DNA of 11,875 nt from Oscillospiraceae bacterium (GTDB taxonomy: Bacteria > Bacillota_A > Clostridia > Oscillospirales > Oscillospiraceae): the NCBI GenBank assembly GCA_017415945.1, contig JAFQDR010000197.1:1-11875 (forward strand), written 5' to 3'. Below, piece by piece: positions 6,701-11,875 of this stretch. Positions within the stretch are counted from its first letter, which is position 1; the number at the start of each line of letters is the position of its first letter. The notes beneath the pieces were generated by a model, which was not told the DNA's origin, ran no database searches, and saw nothing but the letters and a program-made list of their open reading frames with translations. A program made the position numbers and the translations under genes.

Positions 6701-8434
6701 TCCTTCGGGAAGTGCTACAGAGGACAGCTTGTAACAGGCCATAAAAGCGCTTTGTCCGATTTCGGTGACAGAATCGGGGATGGTGATTTCGGTCAGACTG
6801 TGGCAATTGGAAAATGCAGAATCGGGAATGCTTGTGAGGTTTTTGGGCAGGGTGACCTTGCCCAGATTACGGCTCATAGCAAAGGTGTTGCTGCCCATGG
6901 TGGTGACGGAATCGGGAATGACGATTTCGTGGAGTGTGTTAATGTACGCAAATGCCGAGCTGCCGATGGATGTAAGACTGCCGGGCAGCGTTACGGATTC
7001 TACGGTGCTGCTGTTTGTAAGGAAGCTGTCAGGCAGCTCGGTGATGCCTTCCTGTACCTCAACGGCGGAGAAGATGCTGCCGATGCCGCTGGGATGGGTG
7101 CTCCATGTGGGCTCGGTCACGGCACCGCTGCCGCTGATGACCAAAGCCTTGGTCATGCGGTCATAGGTCCAAACAGCGTTTTCCCCGCAGGGAGCGCTGA
7201 TGACGGGCAGCTCGGGGGCGGTATCCTTAAAGTGGATGGTGGCATCGAAAAGGGTATCGTTCCGTTCATCGATCATTATGGTTGCCCACTGGTCTTCTGT
7301 GCCGTTGTAATAAATATCGGTCACATTGAGGCAGTTATCGAATACGATATAGTCTATTTTCAGCAGGCTCCGGGGCAGGGTCACCTGCTTCAAATTGGGG
7401 CAATTGGAAAAAGCGCCGGTGATCAGCTGCGTGACACCCTCGGGGATGACCAACTCGGTAACGTTGGGGGTGTAGAAAGCTCTGTATCCGATGGTTGTGA
7501 CGGTATCGGGAATCTCATAATCGGCTGCCAGCATAGAAGGGACTACCATTAATTCGGTGCCGGCCTTGTTAAGCAGTGCGCCCTTGCCGTCGCCGGAGTA
7601 ATTGGCATTTGCTTCGTCAACCCAAATGCTTTCCAGAGCGGGGCAGTCGTAAAAGCCGGGAGCAATATAAATGTTGGCGTTGATGGTGACGCTTGTGAGC
7701 TTGGAGCAGTTGAGGAAAACATCGTGATCCGCAGAGGTAATGGTGTCGGGCATCACATACGCTCCTTCATACATTGCGGGAATTTTGATGAGCTTGGTTT
7801 GATCCTTGTTGTACAGGAAGCCGTTTTCATCGGAAGAATAGTTTTCGTTGTCGGGGGCTACGTGAAATGCGGTCAGGCTATTCAGATCCCACAGCGTTTG
7901 GTAGGTGTCAAAGGTTTCCACCGACGCGGGAATGTTCAGCTCGGTCAGAGCTGCACAGTGAGCGAAGCTGCCTTGCCTGATGGTGGTCACGGTTTCGGGA
8001 ATGGTGACGGACTGCAGGCTGACGCAGTCCAGGAAGGTGTATGGCTCGATAGTGGTGATATTGGGCAGGTCGATTTCCTTCAGATTGGAGCAGCGCTCGA
8101 AGGCGTTCTCTCCGATTTCGGTGACGGAATCGGGGATGGAGGCCTCGGTGAAGCTGCAGCCGGTGAAGCATTTGGCGCCGATGCGGGTGATGCCGTCCTC
8201 GATGACCAAGGTCTTCATGTCCTCGCTGTAGTCACGCCAAGGCATATAGTAGGCGTTTGTGTCGTTCATGGGGCCTGTGCCGCTGATGGTCAGAGTACCG
8301 CTTGCGGTATCATAGGACCATGTGGCATTTTCGCCGCATTTGCCGGATGTGGTATCCGCAGCCAATGCGGTGACAGGAAGCATGGACAGTACCATAGTCA
8401 GTACAAGAAGCCATGCAAACAGTGTTTTCTTCAT
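3773..8434 (-). CDS. secreted BspA-type leucine-rich-repeat protein with three SLH domains
   Basis: A 1553-residue surface protein. A signal peptide (1 to about 26: KK, hydrophobic core, ALAA) exports it. Four cassettes follow. Each has a beta-strand header (CGENATW.. at Cys33, CGENAVW at Cys416, CGDALYW at Cys667, GNGWKF near 1137), LRR_5/BspA repeats (pattern IPDSVTEIG..AFxxC) and a closing motif (GTxxQW...N..L..A.IHY at about 372-400, 619-648, 845-873, 1332-1360). Cassettes 3 and 4 are separated by a Cys-pair segment (CDIC 895-898, CTVC 940-943), an unassigned region (about 956-1060) and a PEPT linker (about 1065-1132). The end carries three SLH repeats (about 1376-1553) with TRAQ in place of the usual TRAE; SLH domains bind secondary wall polymers non-covalently. 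BspA-type repeats are often adhesive, but the ligand here is unknown. Start: AAGGAGGA six bases before the ATG. The stop lies beside the hairpin element at 3631-3760. Confidence 0.93.
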   Translation of the reverse strand: MKKTLFAWLLVLTMVLSMLPVTALAADTTSGKCGENATWSYDTASGTLTISGTGPMNDTNAYYMPWRDYSEDMKTLVIEDGITRIGAKCFTGCSFTEASIPDSVTEIGENAFERCSNLKEIDLPNITTIEPYTFLDCVSLQSVTIPETVTTIRQGSFAHCAALTELNIPASVETFDTYQTLWDLNSLTAFHVAPDNENYSSDENGFLYNKDQTKLIKIPAMYEGAYVMPDTITSADHDVFLNCSKLTSVTINANIYIAPGFYDCPALESIWVDEANANYSGDGKGALLNKAGTELMVVPSMLAADYEIPDTVTTIGYRAFYTPNVTELVIPEGVTQLITGAFSNCPNLKQVTLPRSLLKIDYIVFDNCLNVTDIYYNGTEDQWATIMIDERNDTLFDATIHFKDTAPELPVISAPCGENAVWTYDRMTKALVISGSGAVTEPTWSTHPSGIGSIFSAVEVQEGITELPDSFLTNSSTVESVTLPGSLTSIGSSAFAYINTLHEIVIPDSVTTMGSNTFAMSRNLGKVTLPKNLTSIPDSAFSNCHSLTEITIPDSVTEIGQSAFMACYKLSSVALPEGLQTISYSCFAYSSALEAVYIPASVTEIAQSAFSGCNGLTDVYFGGTEAQWAEVKINQYYNDPLKSAAIHYNANGLPEPTPEPTPAPDMCGDALYWSLEDGVLTIYAKEGGSLMYNYEPGGAPWYDRRDEIHTVLMKDGGTIGNNAFYDLYNLVTLELSKDLMYFEAPFVGCTSLAEISFPEGNYNGMSVMDGCITKSVPNEETGEEDLVVYAKAPNLGGSTILHEGPVAIHFGAFHSCYAMDSILLPTSMQNILPDAFAGCKALEIVHYPGTPEEYESIIIQDGNDPLVNAEVHYLTYHEQAEPTCTTPGVYAHYSCDICEESNKFMPMSYAEAADWQLQFGGMHSWDNGTDAGDNLKRFTCTVCDAVKTETVYSGSEPALYMYSSDEYYRFGIERNKFTGWQSNPCSAEFAFFFYDGTEEILLPYGSLSSDNDAVCMVRMSMYDADMQNLVFGEEGTATISYTHTDGKTYTISVKVGELTDDSEPEPEPTPEPTPEPTPEPTPEPTPEPTPEPTPEPTPEPTPEPTPEPTPEPTPEPTPEPTPEPTPEPTPEPGIHGNGWKFNEGVLTVYGEGIAGGYMYDWKTEKTDAPWFGGGNGVNYGYGNFSRQIKEIVVEEGVTGLGPAIFAGLKYVETVTLPSTLESIDDYAFAHCQDLKTIALPEGLTMLGSNAFEDSGLTEISVPGTVGEIQAHVFFECTDLEIVTLGEGITSIGRQAFASRYTNSLTVLNLPATLTKINGTEAFWSADNLEEVNFAGTREVWKAVEMEDSVRKQLEAVIHYGDIVPEIKPTPTPTPPAENPFTDVAEADWFFNPVQWAVQNNVTGGISATEFGPNNSCTRAQVVTFLYAAAGKPEINPTANPFIDVSESDWFYNPVMWAVENGITGGLTPNTFGPNETCTRAQVVTFLYAAAGKPAAADTDNPFTDVSSGDWYLNPVLWAVEKGVTGGKTPTTFAPNETCTRAQVVTFLYAYKTK
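3791..4313 (-). repeat. 183-bp tandem repeats encoding the SLH domains
   Basis: The stretch beginning GTACAGGAAGGTGAC recurs at 3791, 3974 and 4157, exactly 183 bp apart (61 residues per SLH unit). Much of each unit is near-identical in DNA as well as protein, which points to recent duplication or homogenisation. Confidence 0.8.
5041..5232 (-). repeat. sixteen 12-bp units encoding the PEPT linker
   Basis: On the plus strand the unit is GCTCGGGAGTGG or GCTCGGGAGTAG, repeated 16 times without interruption; the last copy is degenerate (GTTCCGGTGTAG). The minus-strand product is Pro-Glu-Pro-Thr, a rigid extended spacer. The only common variation is a silent Pro codon (CCC or CCT). A shorter related linker occurs around 6450-6475. 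Confidence 0.95.
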
Positions 8435-8503
8435 GTTTTGTCCTCCTTTGCATCATGTAAGACACTGCCATTTTAATATACATACATATGTATATAAAGT
8501 AGA
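8435..8503 (-). promoter_or_regulatory. leader and probable promoter region of the LRR/SLH gene
   Basis: The ribosome binding site AAGGAGGA is at 8441-8448. Upstream on the minus strand is TATATT (8480-8475) as a -10 candidate, with only a weak -35 (TCTACT, 8503-8498) at 17 bp. A 12-bp perfect AT palindrome, ATACATATGTAT (8482-8493), falls between them and could be an operator or just AT-rich promoter sequence. Confidence 0.35.
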
Positions 8504-8597
8504 AATAGGGTCGAGGCGGACAAAATCGGCGAAGTGTCGAAAATCAGCGATGTAAAGTGGTGAATTTTAACCATAGGCACTCCACACTTGACGAATC

Positions 8598-8606
8598 TGT
8601 TATACT
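8598..8606 (+). promoter_or_regulatory. extended -10 promoter of the oxidoreductase gene
   Basis: TGTTATACT (8598-8606) is a good extended -10 (TG-n-TATACT), 30 nt before the ATG at 8636. No recognisable -35 stands 17 bp upstream; the nearby TTGACG (8588) is too close. The spacer 8504-8597 shows nothing else clear. Confidence 0.5.
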
Positions 8607-8635
8607 ATAAGAAAAAACCAAAAGGAGCGGGGAAT

Positions 8636-9799
8636 ATGGTAAGATTCGGCATCATCGGATATGGGAAGCAGGGGCAGCTGTATGGGGGCATCCTCAGCGG
8701 TACGGAGCATTGGGGCGGCTTCACCTCCCCACAGCCCAAGGACTGCGTGCTGACGGCGGTGGCATCCCGAAATGAAGGGGTGCGGGCCCAAGTGGAAGCC
8801 CTGCCCAATGTGCAGTATTTCAAGGATTGGCGTGACCTGATCGCCTCCGATGCCTGCGATGCTGTGGTCATTACCGTGCCCCATTTCAATCACCACGAGA
8901 TTGCTGTTGCCGCGCTGGAGGCAGGAAAGCATGTGCTGTGCGAAAAGCCCATGACTGTCCGTGCCGACCATGCCGAGGCCATTGTGGATGCGTGGAAGCA
9001 AAGCCGGGGCACCAAGGCGGCGGTGATGTTCAACCAGCGCTCCAATCCGCTGCTGCGCCGCATCAAGGCCATCATCGACAGCGGTGAGCTGGGCACTGTC
9101 CGCAATACCTATTACCTGAACAACAACTGGTGGCGCCCCGATAACTACTATGCCGAAAATTCCTGGAGAGGCACATGGACGGGAGAGGGCGGGGGTATTC
9201 TGGTCAATCAGGCACCCCACCCGCTGGATTTGTGGATCTGGCTGTGCGGGATGCCCAAGTCCGTGTATGCTGTCTGCGAGGAAGGAGCCCACCGAAGCAT
9301 CAACGTGGAAAATGATGTGATGGTCATGGCCCGATACGAAAACGGCAGCCACGGTATGTTCACAAGCTGCTCCCATGATCTGCTGGGCACCGACCGACTG
9401 GAGATCGCCTTTGATAAAGGCAAGATCGTTTTGGAGGGCAATCGCAAGGCTACGATCCTGCGCTATGCCAAGACGGAGCGGGAGTTCGGTGAGATTTATG
9501 ACTTCCGCAGTTTCGGAGGCGTTCTGGCAAGGGATCCCGAATCCATCCGCAGGGTGGAGGAGCTGTCCTATGAGACCGCCTTCACCGAGGACTATGTTGC
9601 CATGTTTGAAAACTTTGCCGACTATGTGGAGGGCGCAGCGGCACCCATCGCTTCCGCAGAGGATGGACTGAATCAGGTGCGGCTGACCAATGCTATTCAG
9701 CTTTCGAGCTGGACGGGGAAGGAAATCGAGCTGCCCTGCGACACCGAGGCCTATGGCCGGTGGCTCGCACGAAAAATGCGGGAAGAAAAAGAAGCATAA
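8636..9799 (+). CDS. Gfo/Idh/MocA family NAD(P)-dependent oxidoreductase
   Basis: A 387-residue cytosolic dehydrogenase. It opens with a Rossmann nucleotide-binding motif GYGKQG (8-13), has the family EKP motif with the expected catalytic Lys104 (CEKPMT 102-107), and a C-terminal substrate domain (from about 130) containing GGGILVNQAPHPLDLW (185-200), where His195 is the expected catalytic His. The position that is Asp in inositol dehydrogenases is Asn191, as in several subfamilies. The family oxidises or reduces sugars, polyols and related compounds; the substrate cannot be told here because no sugar transporter or kinase is adjacent. Start at 8636: AAAGGAG sits 9 nt upstream and the Rossmann motif begins immediately. 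An upstream in-frame TTG (8588) would add 16 residues over the promoter and is not used. Apparently monocistronic. Confidence 0.9.
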   Translation: MVRFGIIGYGKQGQLYGGILSGTEHWGGFTSPQPKDCVLTAVASRNEGVRAQVEALPNVQYFKDWRDLIASDACDAVVITVPHFNHHEIAVAALEAGKHVLCEKPMTVRADHAEAIVDAWKQSRGTKAAVMFNQRSNPLLRRIKAIIDSGELGTVRNTYYLNNNWWRPDNYYAENSWRGTWTGEGGGILVNQAPHPLDLWIWLCGMPKSVYAVCEEGAHRSINVENDVMVMARYENGSHGMFTSCSHDLLGTDRLEIAFDKGKIVLEGNRKATILRYAKTEREFGEIYDFRSFGGVLARDPESIRRVEELSYETAFTEDYVAMFENFADYVEGAAAPIASAEDGLNQVRLTNAIQLSSWTGKEIELPCDTEAYGRWLARKMREEKEA

Positions 9800-9805
9800 A
9801 AAATC

Positions 9806-9838
9806 AGACCACCGAGCTTAGTGCTTCGGTGGTCTTTT
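9806..9838. terminator. bidirectional terminator shared by convergent genes
   Basis: AGACCACCGA (9806-9815) pairs with 9826-9835, with a further AGC/GCT inner stem. TTTT follows on the plus side and the complement of the A run at 9798-9803 gives TTTTTT on the minus side. It ends the oxidoreductase transcript and the YwaF-like transcript. The minus gene's last codons and stop (9818-9820) lie inside it. Confidence 0.8.
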
Positions 9839-10570
9839 AACTATGGATATGATTTTATAAACCAGCATCTGCGCGGCGAAAAACAAAAGGATGTTAAACG
9901 GCGGCATGACGAACTTGGCGATGGCTTCGGGGAGAATATAAAACGGGTCCCGCACCACGAAGAACCAGTTGTAAAACCGTTCTCCGTTATAGCAGAGATT
10001 CCCCAGCAGTGCCCACAGCACCATGCAGACAATGACGGTCAAATCCCGCTTCCGGTCTTTGTAGGAATCGGGCTTGGCCTCATATACCAAAACCAACAGA
10101 CCGTAGACTGCCATGAAGCCGTGGAACAGCAGAGTCTCCAGGACCCGATAGGACAGGGGATGGGTTTGGTGCCACATAAGCCCTGCGGGGTAAATGAGGT
10201 ACCCCAGATTGGACAGGAAGCCCAAGGTGCCGAAGGTGACGGTGTAGGGCTTCAGCTTCTCTACTCTGCGGCTGAGGAAGCACATGACACACATGGCGGT
10301 GCAGATGTGGAAGGGCAGCTTTTCGATGTCGATCTCCCCATAGGCCAAGGGCATGAGGAAGAAATCCAGAACATACAGGCCGAAGGATATGCCGACGAAC
10401 AGATCCGCGGTTTTGCTGCGGGCGGCTTCACTTTTGTTCCTCAGGGTGTAGAGGACAATGCCTGCAAGCACTGCGAACAAAGCCATATACCCTATATGCC
10501 AGCCGCCGAAGCAGCGAAACAGCACCCCATCGGGCTTATCGGATAGAATTTGATGCAGAATCGGATACAT
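9818..10570 (-). CDS. YwaF/TIGR02206-like integral membrane protein
   Basis: A 250-residue multi-pass membrane protein with about seven hydrophobic segments (roughly 23-42, 56-77, 87-101, 110-131, 142-163, 176-195, 219-243). The LPFHIC motif (85-90) and the Asn/Tyr-rich third and fourth segments resemble the YwaF (TIGR02206, TMEM164-related) family. No biochemical role is well established for bacterial members. The start is taken at the ATG at 10570, behind AAAGGCGGTG and 13 nt after the stop of the upstream lipoprotein gene. An earlier in-frame ATG (10594) would overlap that gene and lacks a better site. It probably depends on the promoter at 11438-11466 and is co-transcribed with the lipoprotein, which suggests both act at the membrane. 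Family call from motif and topology, not from a search. Confidence 0.75.
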   Translation of the reverse strand: MYPILHQILSDKPDGVLFRCFGGWHIGYMALFAVLAGIVLYTLRNKSEAARSKTADLFVGISFGLYVLDFFLMPLAYGEIDIEKLPFHICTAMCVMCFLSRRVEKLKPYTVTFGTLGFLSNLGYLIYPAGLMWHQTHPLSYRVLETLLFHGFMAVYGLLVLVYEAKPDSYKDRKRDLTVIVCMVLWALLGNLCYNGERFYNWFFVVRDPFYILPEAIAKFVMPPFNILLFFAAQMLVYKIISIVKRPPKH

Positions 10571-10583
10571 ATGCGCACCGCCT

Positions 10584-11399
10584 TTATTGCTCATTGGGAT
10601 CGTAAATCGTTTCAATGTAACGAAAATCATCCGTAATGGTTATGTGGTCGATGGTATCATCATAGGAACTGATTTGGAGATACTGCGTTTTATCGGAGTC
10701 TCGGGACAATTCATAAAAGTACCAAACATCTTCAGCGTTTGGCTGTCCGAAATAGGATTTGAATTCTGTAAAGCTGTTTGAACTTTCCAAGAAGCGAGTA
10801 ACATCTTCCACGTTCAAAGGAGGTGTTGCGGTGGAATATTTGTACGGGTATTGTTCAATGCACCGCACCTCTTCATCCAATGTTTTTTCGGCGTATATGT
10901 TAAGGCCGGGATGCTCGACGAATTTTCTATCTTCATATCTGAAAATATAGTGCTCGTCGGCTGTATAGAAATCAATTTGCGTAATACCTTTTTGGTTTTT
11001 ATCGAATGTATTTACATACATCAAGTTTACATAAAACCAATAATATGTTTCGCCACATCGAACGGGAAAGGTAGCGAGGGTATATTTTTCTGTGTTGCCG
11101 TGGTCGGAGGAGGAACCTCCGCCTACCAATCCATTCCAACCAATCTCGTCCACGGGGCCTTCGTATACGGACAACAGCTTGTTGATTTGCTCTTTCAAAT
11201 CCTCATCCTGTTCTCTGACAGCGGGGGAGAACAGACTGTATATTGCATCCGTGTCTTTGCTGTCTAAAGCTTGGAACAGCGTGGTAATTGTATCGCCGTA
11301 TGCTTTTTGTTCTCTGGAAGTATCAAATCGAGAAACACCGCAGCCCAAAAGAGACAATATAAGCGAGATGCAAATAAATATACAAAACATTTTTTTCAT
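10584..11399 (-). CDS. DUF5104-like lipoprotein
   Basis: A 271-residue exported lipoprotein. Signal sequence MKKMFCIFICISLIL ends in a lipobox LLGC with the lipidated Cys20. Residues about 30-165 (DTITTLFQALDSKDTDAIYSLF onward) look like an NTF2-like fold of the DUF5104 family found in Clostridia. The C-terminal part (about 185-271, with FTEFKSYFGQP) resembles small-protein modules that follow such folds, without a firm assignment. It should sit on the outer face of the cytoplasmic membrane; no enzymatic residues are evident. Start: AGAGGT 7 nt before the ATG at 11399; another ATG three codons later is less well placed. First gene of a two-gene operon with the YwaF-like gene (13-nt gap). Its AT-richer base use differs from the GC-rich genes to the left. 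Confidence 0.75.
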   Translation of the reverse strand: MKKMFCIFICISLILSLLGCGVSRFDTSREQKAYGDTITTLFQALDSKDTDAIYSLFSPAVREQDEDLKEQINKLLSVYEGPVDEIGWNGLVGGGSSSDHGNTEKYTLATFPVRCGETYYWFYVNLMYVNTFDKNQKGITQIDFYTADEHYIFRYEDRKFVEHPGLNIYAEKTLDEEVRCIEQYPYKYSTATPPLNVEDVTRFLESSNSFTEFKSYFGQPNAEDVWYFYELSRDSDKTQYLQISSYDDTIDHITITDDFRYIETIYDPNEQ

Positions 11400-11437
11400 G
11401 ATTCTGACCTCTTTGATAATATATATTCTCTAATTTA

Positions 11438-11466
11438 ATTATATCAAAACGGAATGGCAACCGCAA
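11438..11466 (-). promoter_or_regulatory. promoter of the lipoprotein/YwaF operon
   Basis: On the minus strand a perfect -10 TATAAT (11443-11438) is preceded by a 17-bp spacer and a weak -35 TTGCGG (11466-11461). Transcription would start around 11430, giving a leader of about 30 nt to the ATG at 11399. Confidence 0.55.
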
Positions 11467-11473
11467 CAAAACT

Positions 11474-11506
11474 AAAAAAGCAGCCCGCCTGACGGCGAAC
11501 TGCTTT
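11474..11506 (-). terminator. Rho-independent terminator of the EamA transporter gene
   Basis: AAAGCAG (11477-11483) pairs with CTGCTTT (11500-11506). After a 2x2 internal loop, CGCC/GGCG pairs around a TGAC loop. Read on the minus strand it is followed by TTTTTT. It lies 64 nt past the transporter stop and immediately before the next promoter, so the two minus-strand units are separate. Confidence 0.75.
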
Positions 11507-11569
11507 GCCGGCAAAACTACCACAAGTTGATACAATGCACAGCCTTTTCGTAAATGCACTTTTAAAGCT

Positions 11570-11875
11570 TTATAAACCCAAAGCGGCGATACCCGCCAAA
11601 GCAAAGACGATACCGACGAATGAAAATTTGCTGATTTTTTCTTTCAAATGTACCGCACTCAGCAATACCAGCAGCACCAGAATTGCACTGTTTTGAATCG
11701 GATACAGGACGGAAGCATTTACATACTTCAACAGAATCACCAACAGATTCATGGCAACCGACAGAGCTGCACTACTGGCCAGTGCATAACACCAGCTACG
11801 TTTTTGAAGCTGAAATGCAGTCTTTATATTGGTCTTGCACCCCAAAATGAGATAAAGCACAGAAACAACCGCCAA
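11570..11875 (-). CDS. EamA/DMT family transporter, C-terminal part (cut by window edge)
   Basis: Only the last 101 codons are visible; the frame is open to the right edge and its first visible codon is TTG, most likely an internal Leu. Four hydrophobic segments (about 1-13, 27-50, 57-77, 84-101) and the pattern YPIQNSAILVLLVLLSAVHLKEKIS with Glu79, followed by a final helix ending the protein, are typical of the second EamA repeat of drug/metabolite transporters. Full members have about 280-300 residues and ten membrane helices. Substrate unknown. The stop is at 11570-11572 and the terminator at 11474-11506 belongs to it. Confidence 0.8.
   Translation of the reverse strand: MAVVSVLYLILGCKTNIKTAFQLQKRSWCYALASSAALSVAMNLLVILLKYVNASVLYPIQNSAILVLLVLLSAVHLKEKISKFSFVGIVFALAGIAALGL

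Noticed and set aside
4241..7552. A 1103-codon open frame on the plus strand
   Set aside because: It is antisense to the LRR/SLH gene, contains a Gly-Ser shadow of the PEPT repeat, has no domain logic and arises from GC-rich codon use of the real gene.
8588..8635. TTG start for the oxidoreductase, and TTGACG as a -35 box
   Set aside because: The ATG at 8636 has AAAGGAG and begins directly with the Rossmann motif; TTGACG is only 7 bp from TATACT, too close for a -35.
9821..10546. A 241-codon plus-strand frame
   Set aside because: It is a shadow of the YwaF-like gene; the minus frame shows consistent membrane segments and a family motif.
10571..10630. Earlier ATGs (10594, 10630) for the YwaF-like gene
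   Set aside because: Both would overlap the lipoprotein gene and add polar residues; the ATG at 10570 is spaced properly behind AAAGGCGGTG.

Overview
The window looks like a chromosomal piece of a gut-type Firmicute, most likely a clostridial (Oscillospiraceae-like) bacterium. This is inferred from four things: Gram-positive Shine-Dalgarno sites (AAGGAG, GAGGAG), GC-rich coding with AT-rich spacers, a secreted BspA-type leucine-rich-repeat protein carrying S-layer-homology (SLH) domains and a PEPT linker, and small families (DUF5104-like lipoprotein, YwaF-like membrane protein) common in Clostridia. No phage, plasmid, CRISPR or complete IS element is visible, and no tRNA or rRNA gene was found.

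Layout. Positions 1-595 are mostly non-coding, with strong stem-loops at 96-126 and 143-178 and a 26-bp inverted repeat pair (356-381 / 474-499). A good extended -10 promoter (537-565) drives a two-gene operon: a DUF2201-type VWA protein (596-1642) and a MoxR-like AAA+ ATPase with an unusual N-terminal extension (1617-3242). The two genes overlap by 26 bp, and a stem-loop terminator follows. Next is an apparent 5' remnant of an alpha/beta hydrolase gene (3314-3628), followed directly by a 130-bp three-hairpin element (3631-3760).

On the minus strand, 3773-8434 encodes a 1553-residue exported protein. It has a signal peptide, four BspA-like cassettes, a Cys-rich segment, a PEPT linker encoded by sixteen 12-bp repeats, and three near-identical SLH repeats. 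It is probably anchored to the cell wall and displayed on the surface. A divergent spacer (8435-8635) separates it from a plus-strand Gfo/Idh/MocA oxidoreductase (8636-9799). That gene converges on a minus-strand pair through a shared bidirectional terminator. The pair is a DUF5104-like lipoprotein (10584-11399) followed 13 nt later by a YwaF-like multi-pass membrane protein (9818-10570). The right edge holds the C-terminal part of an EamA/DMT transporter with its own terminator.

How they work together. Only two sets look functionally linked: the VWA/AAA+ pair (an ATP-driven remodelling machine plus a MIDAS adaptor) and the lipoprotein/YwaF pair. The other genes look independent. The most unusual point is the VWA/AAA+ pair: the putative metallopeptidase motif has Arg in place of the first His of HExxH, and the ATPase carries about 235 extra N-terminal residues.
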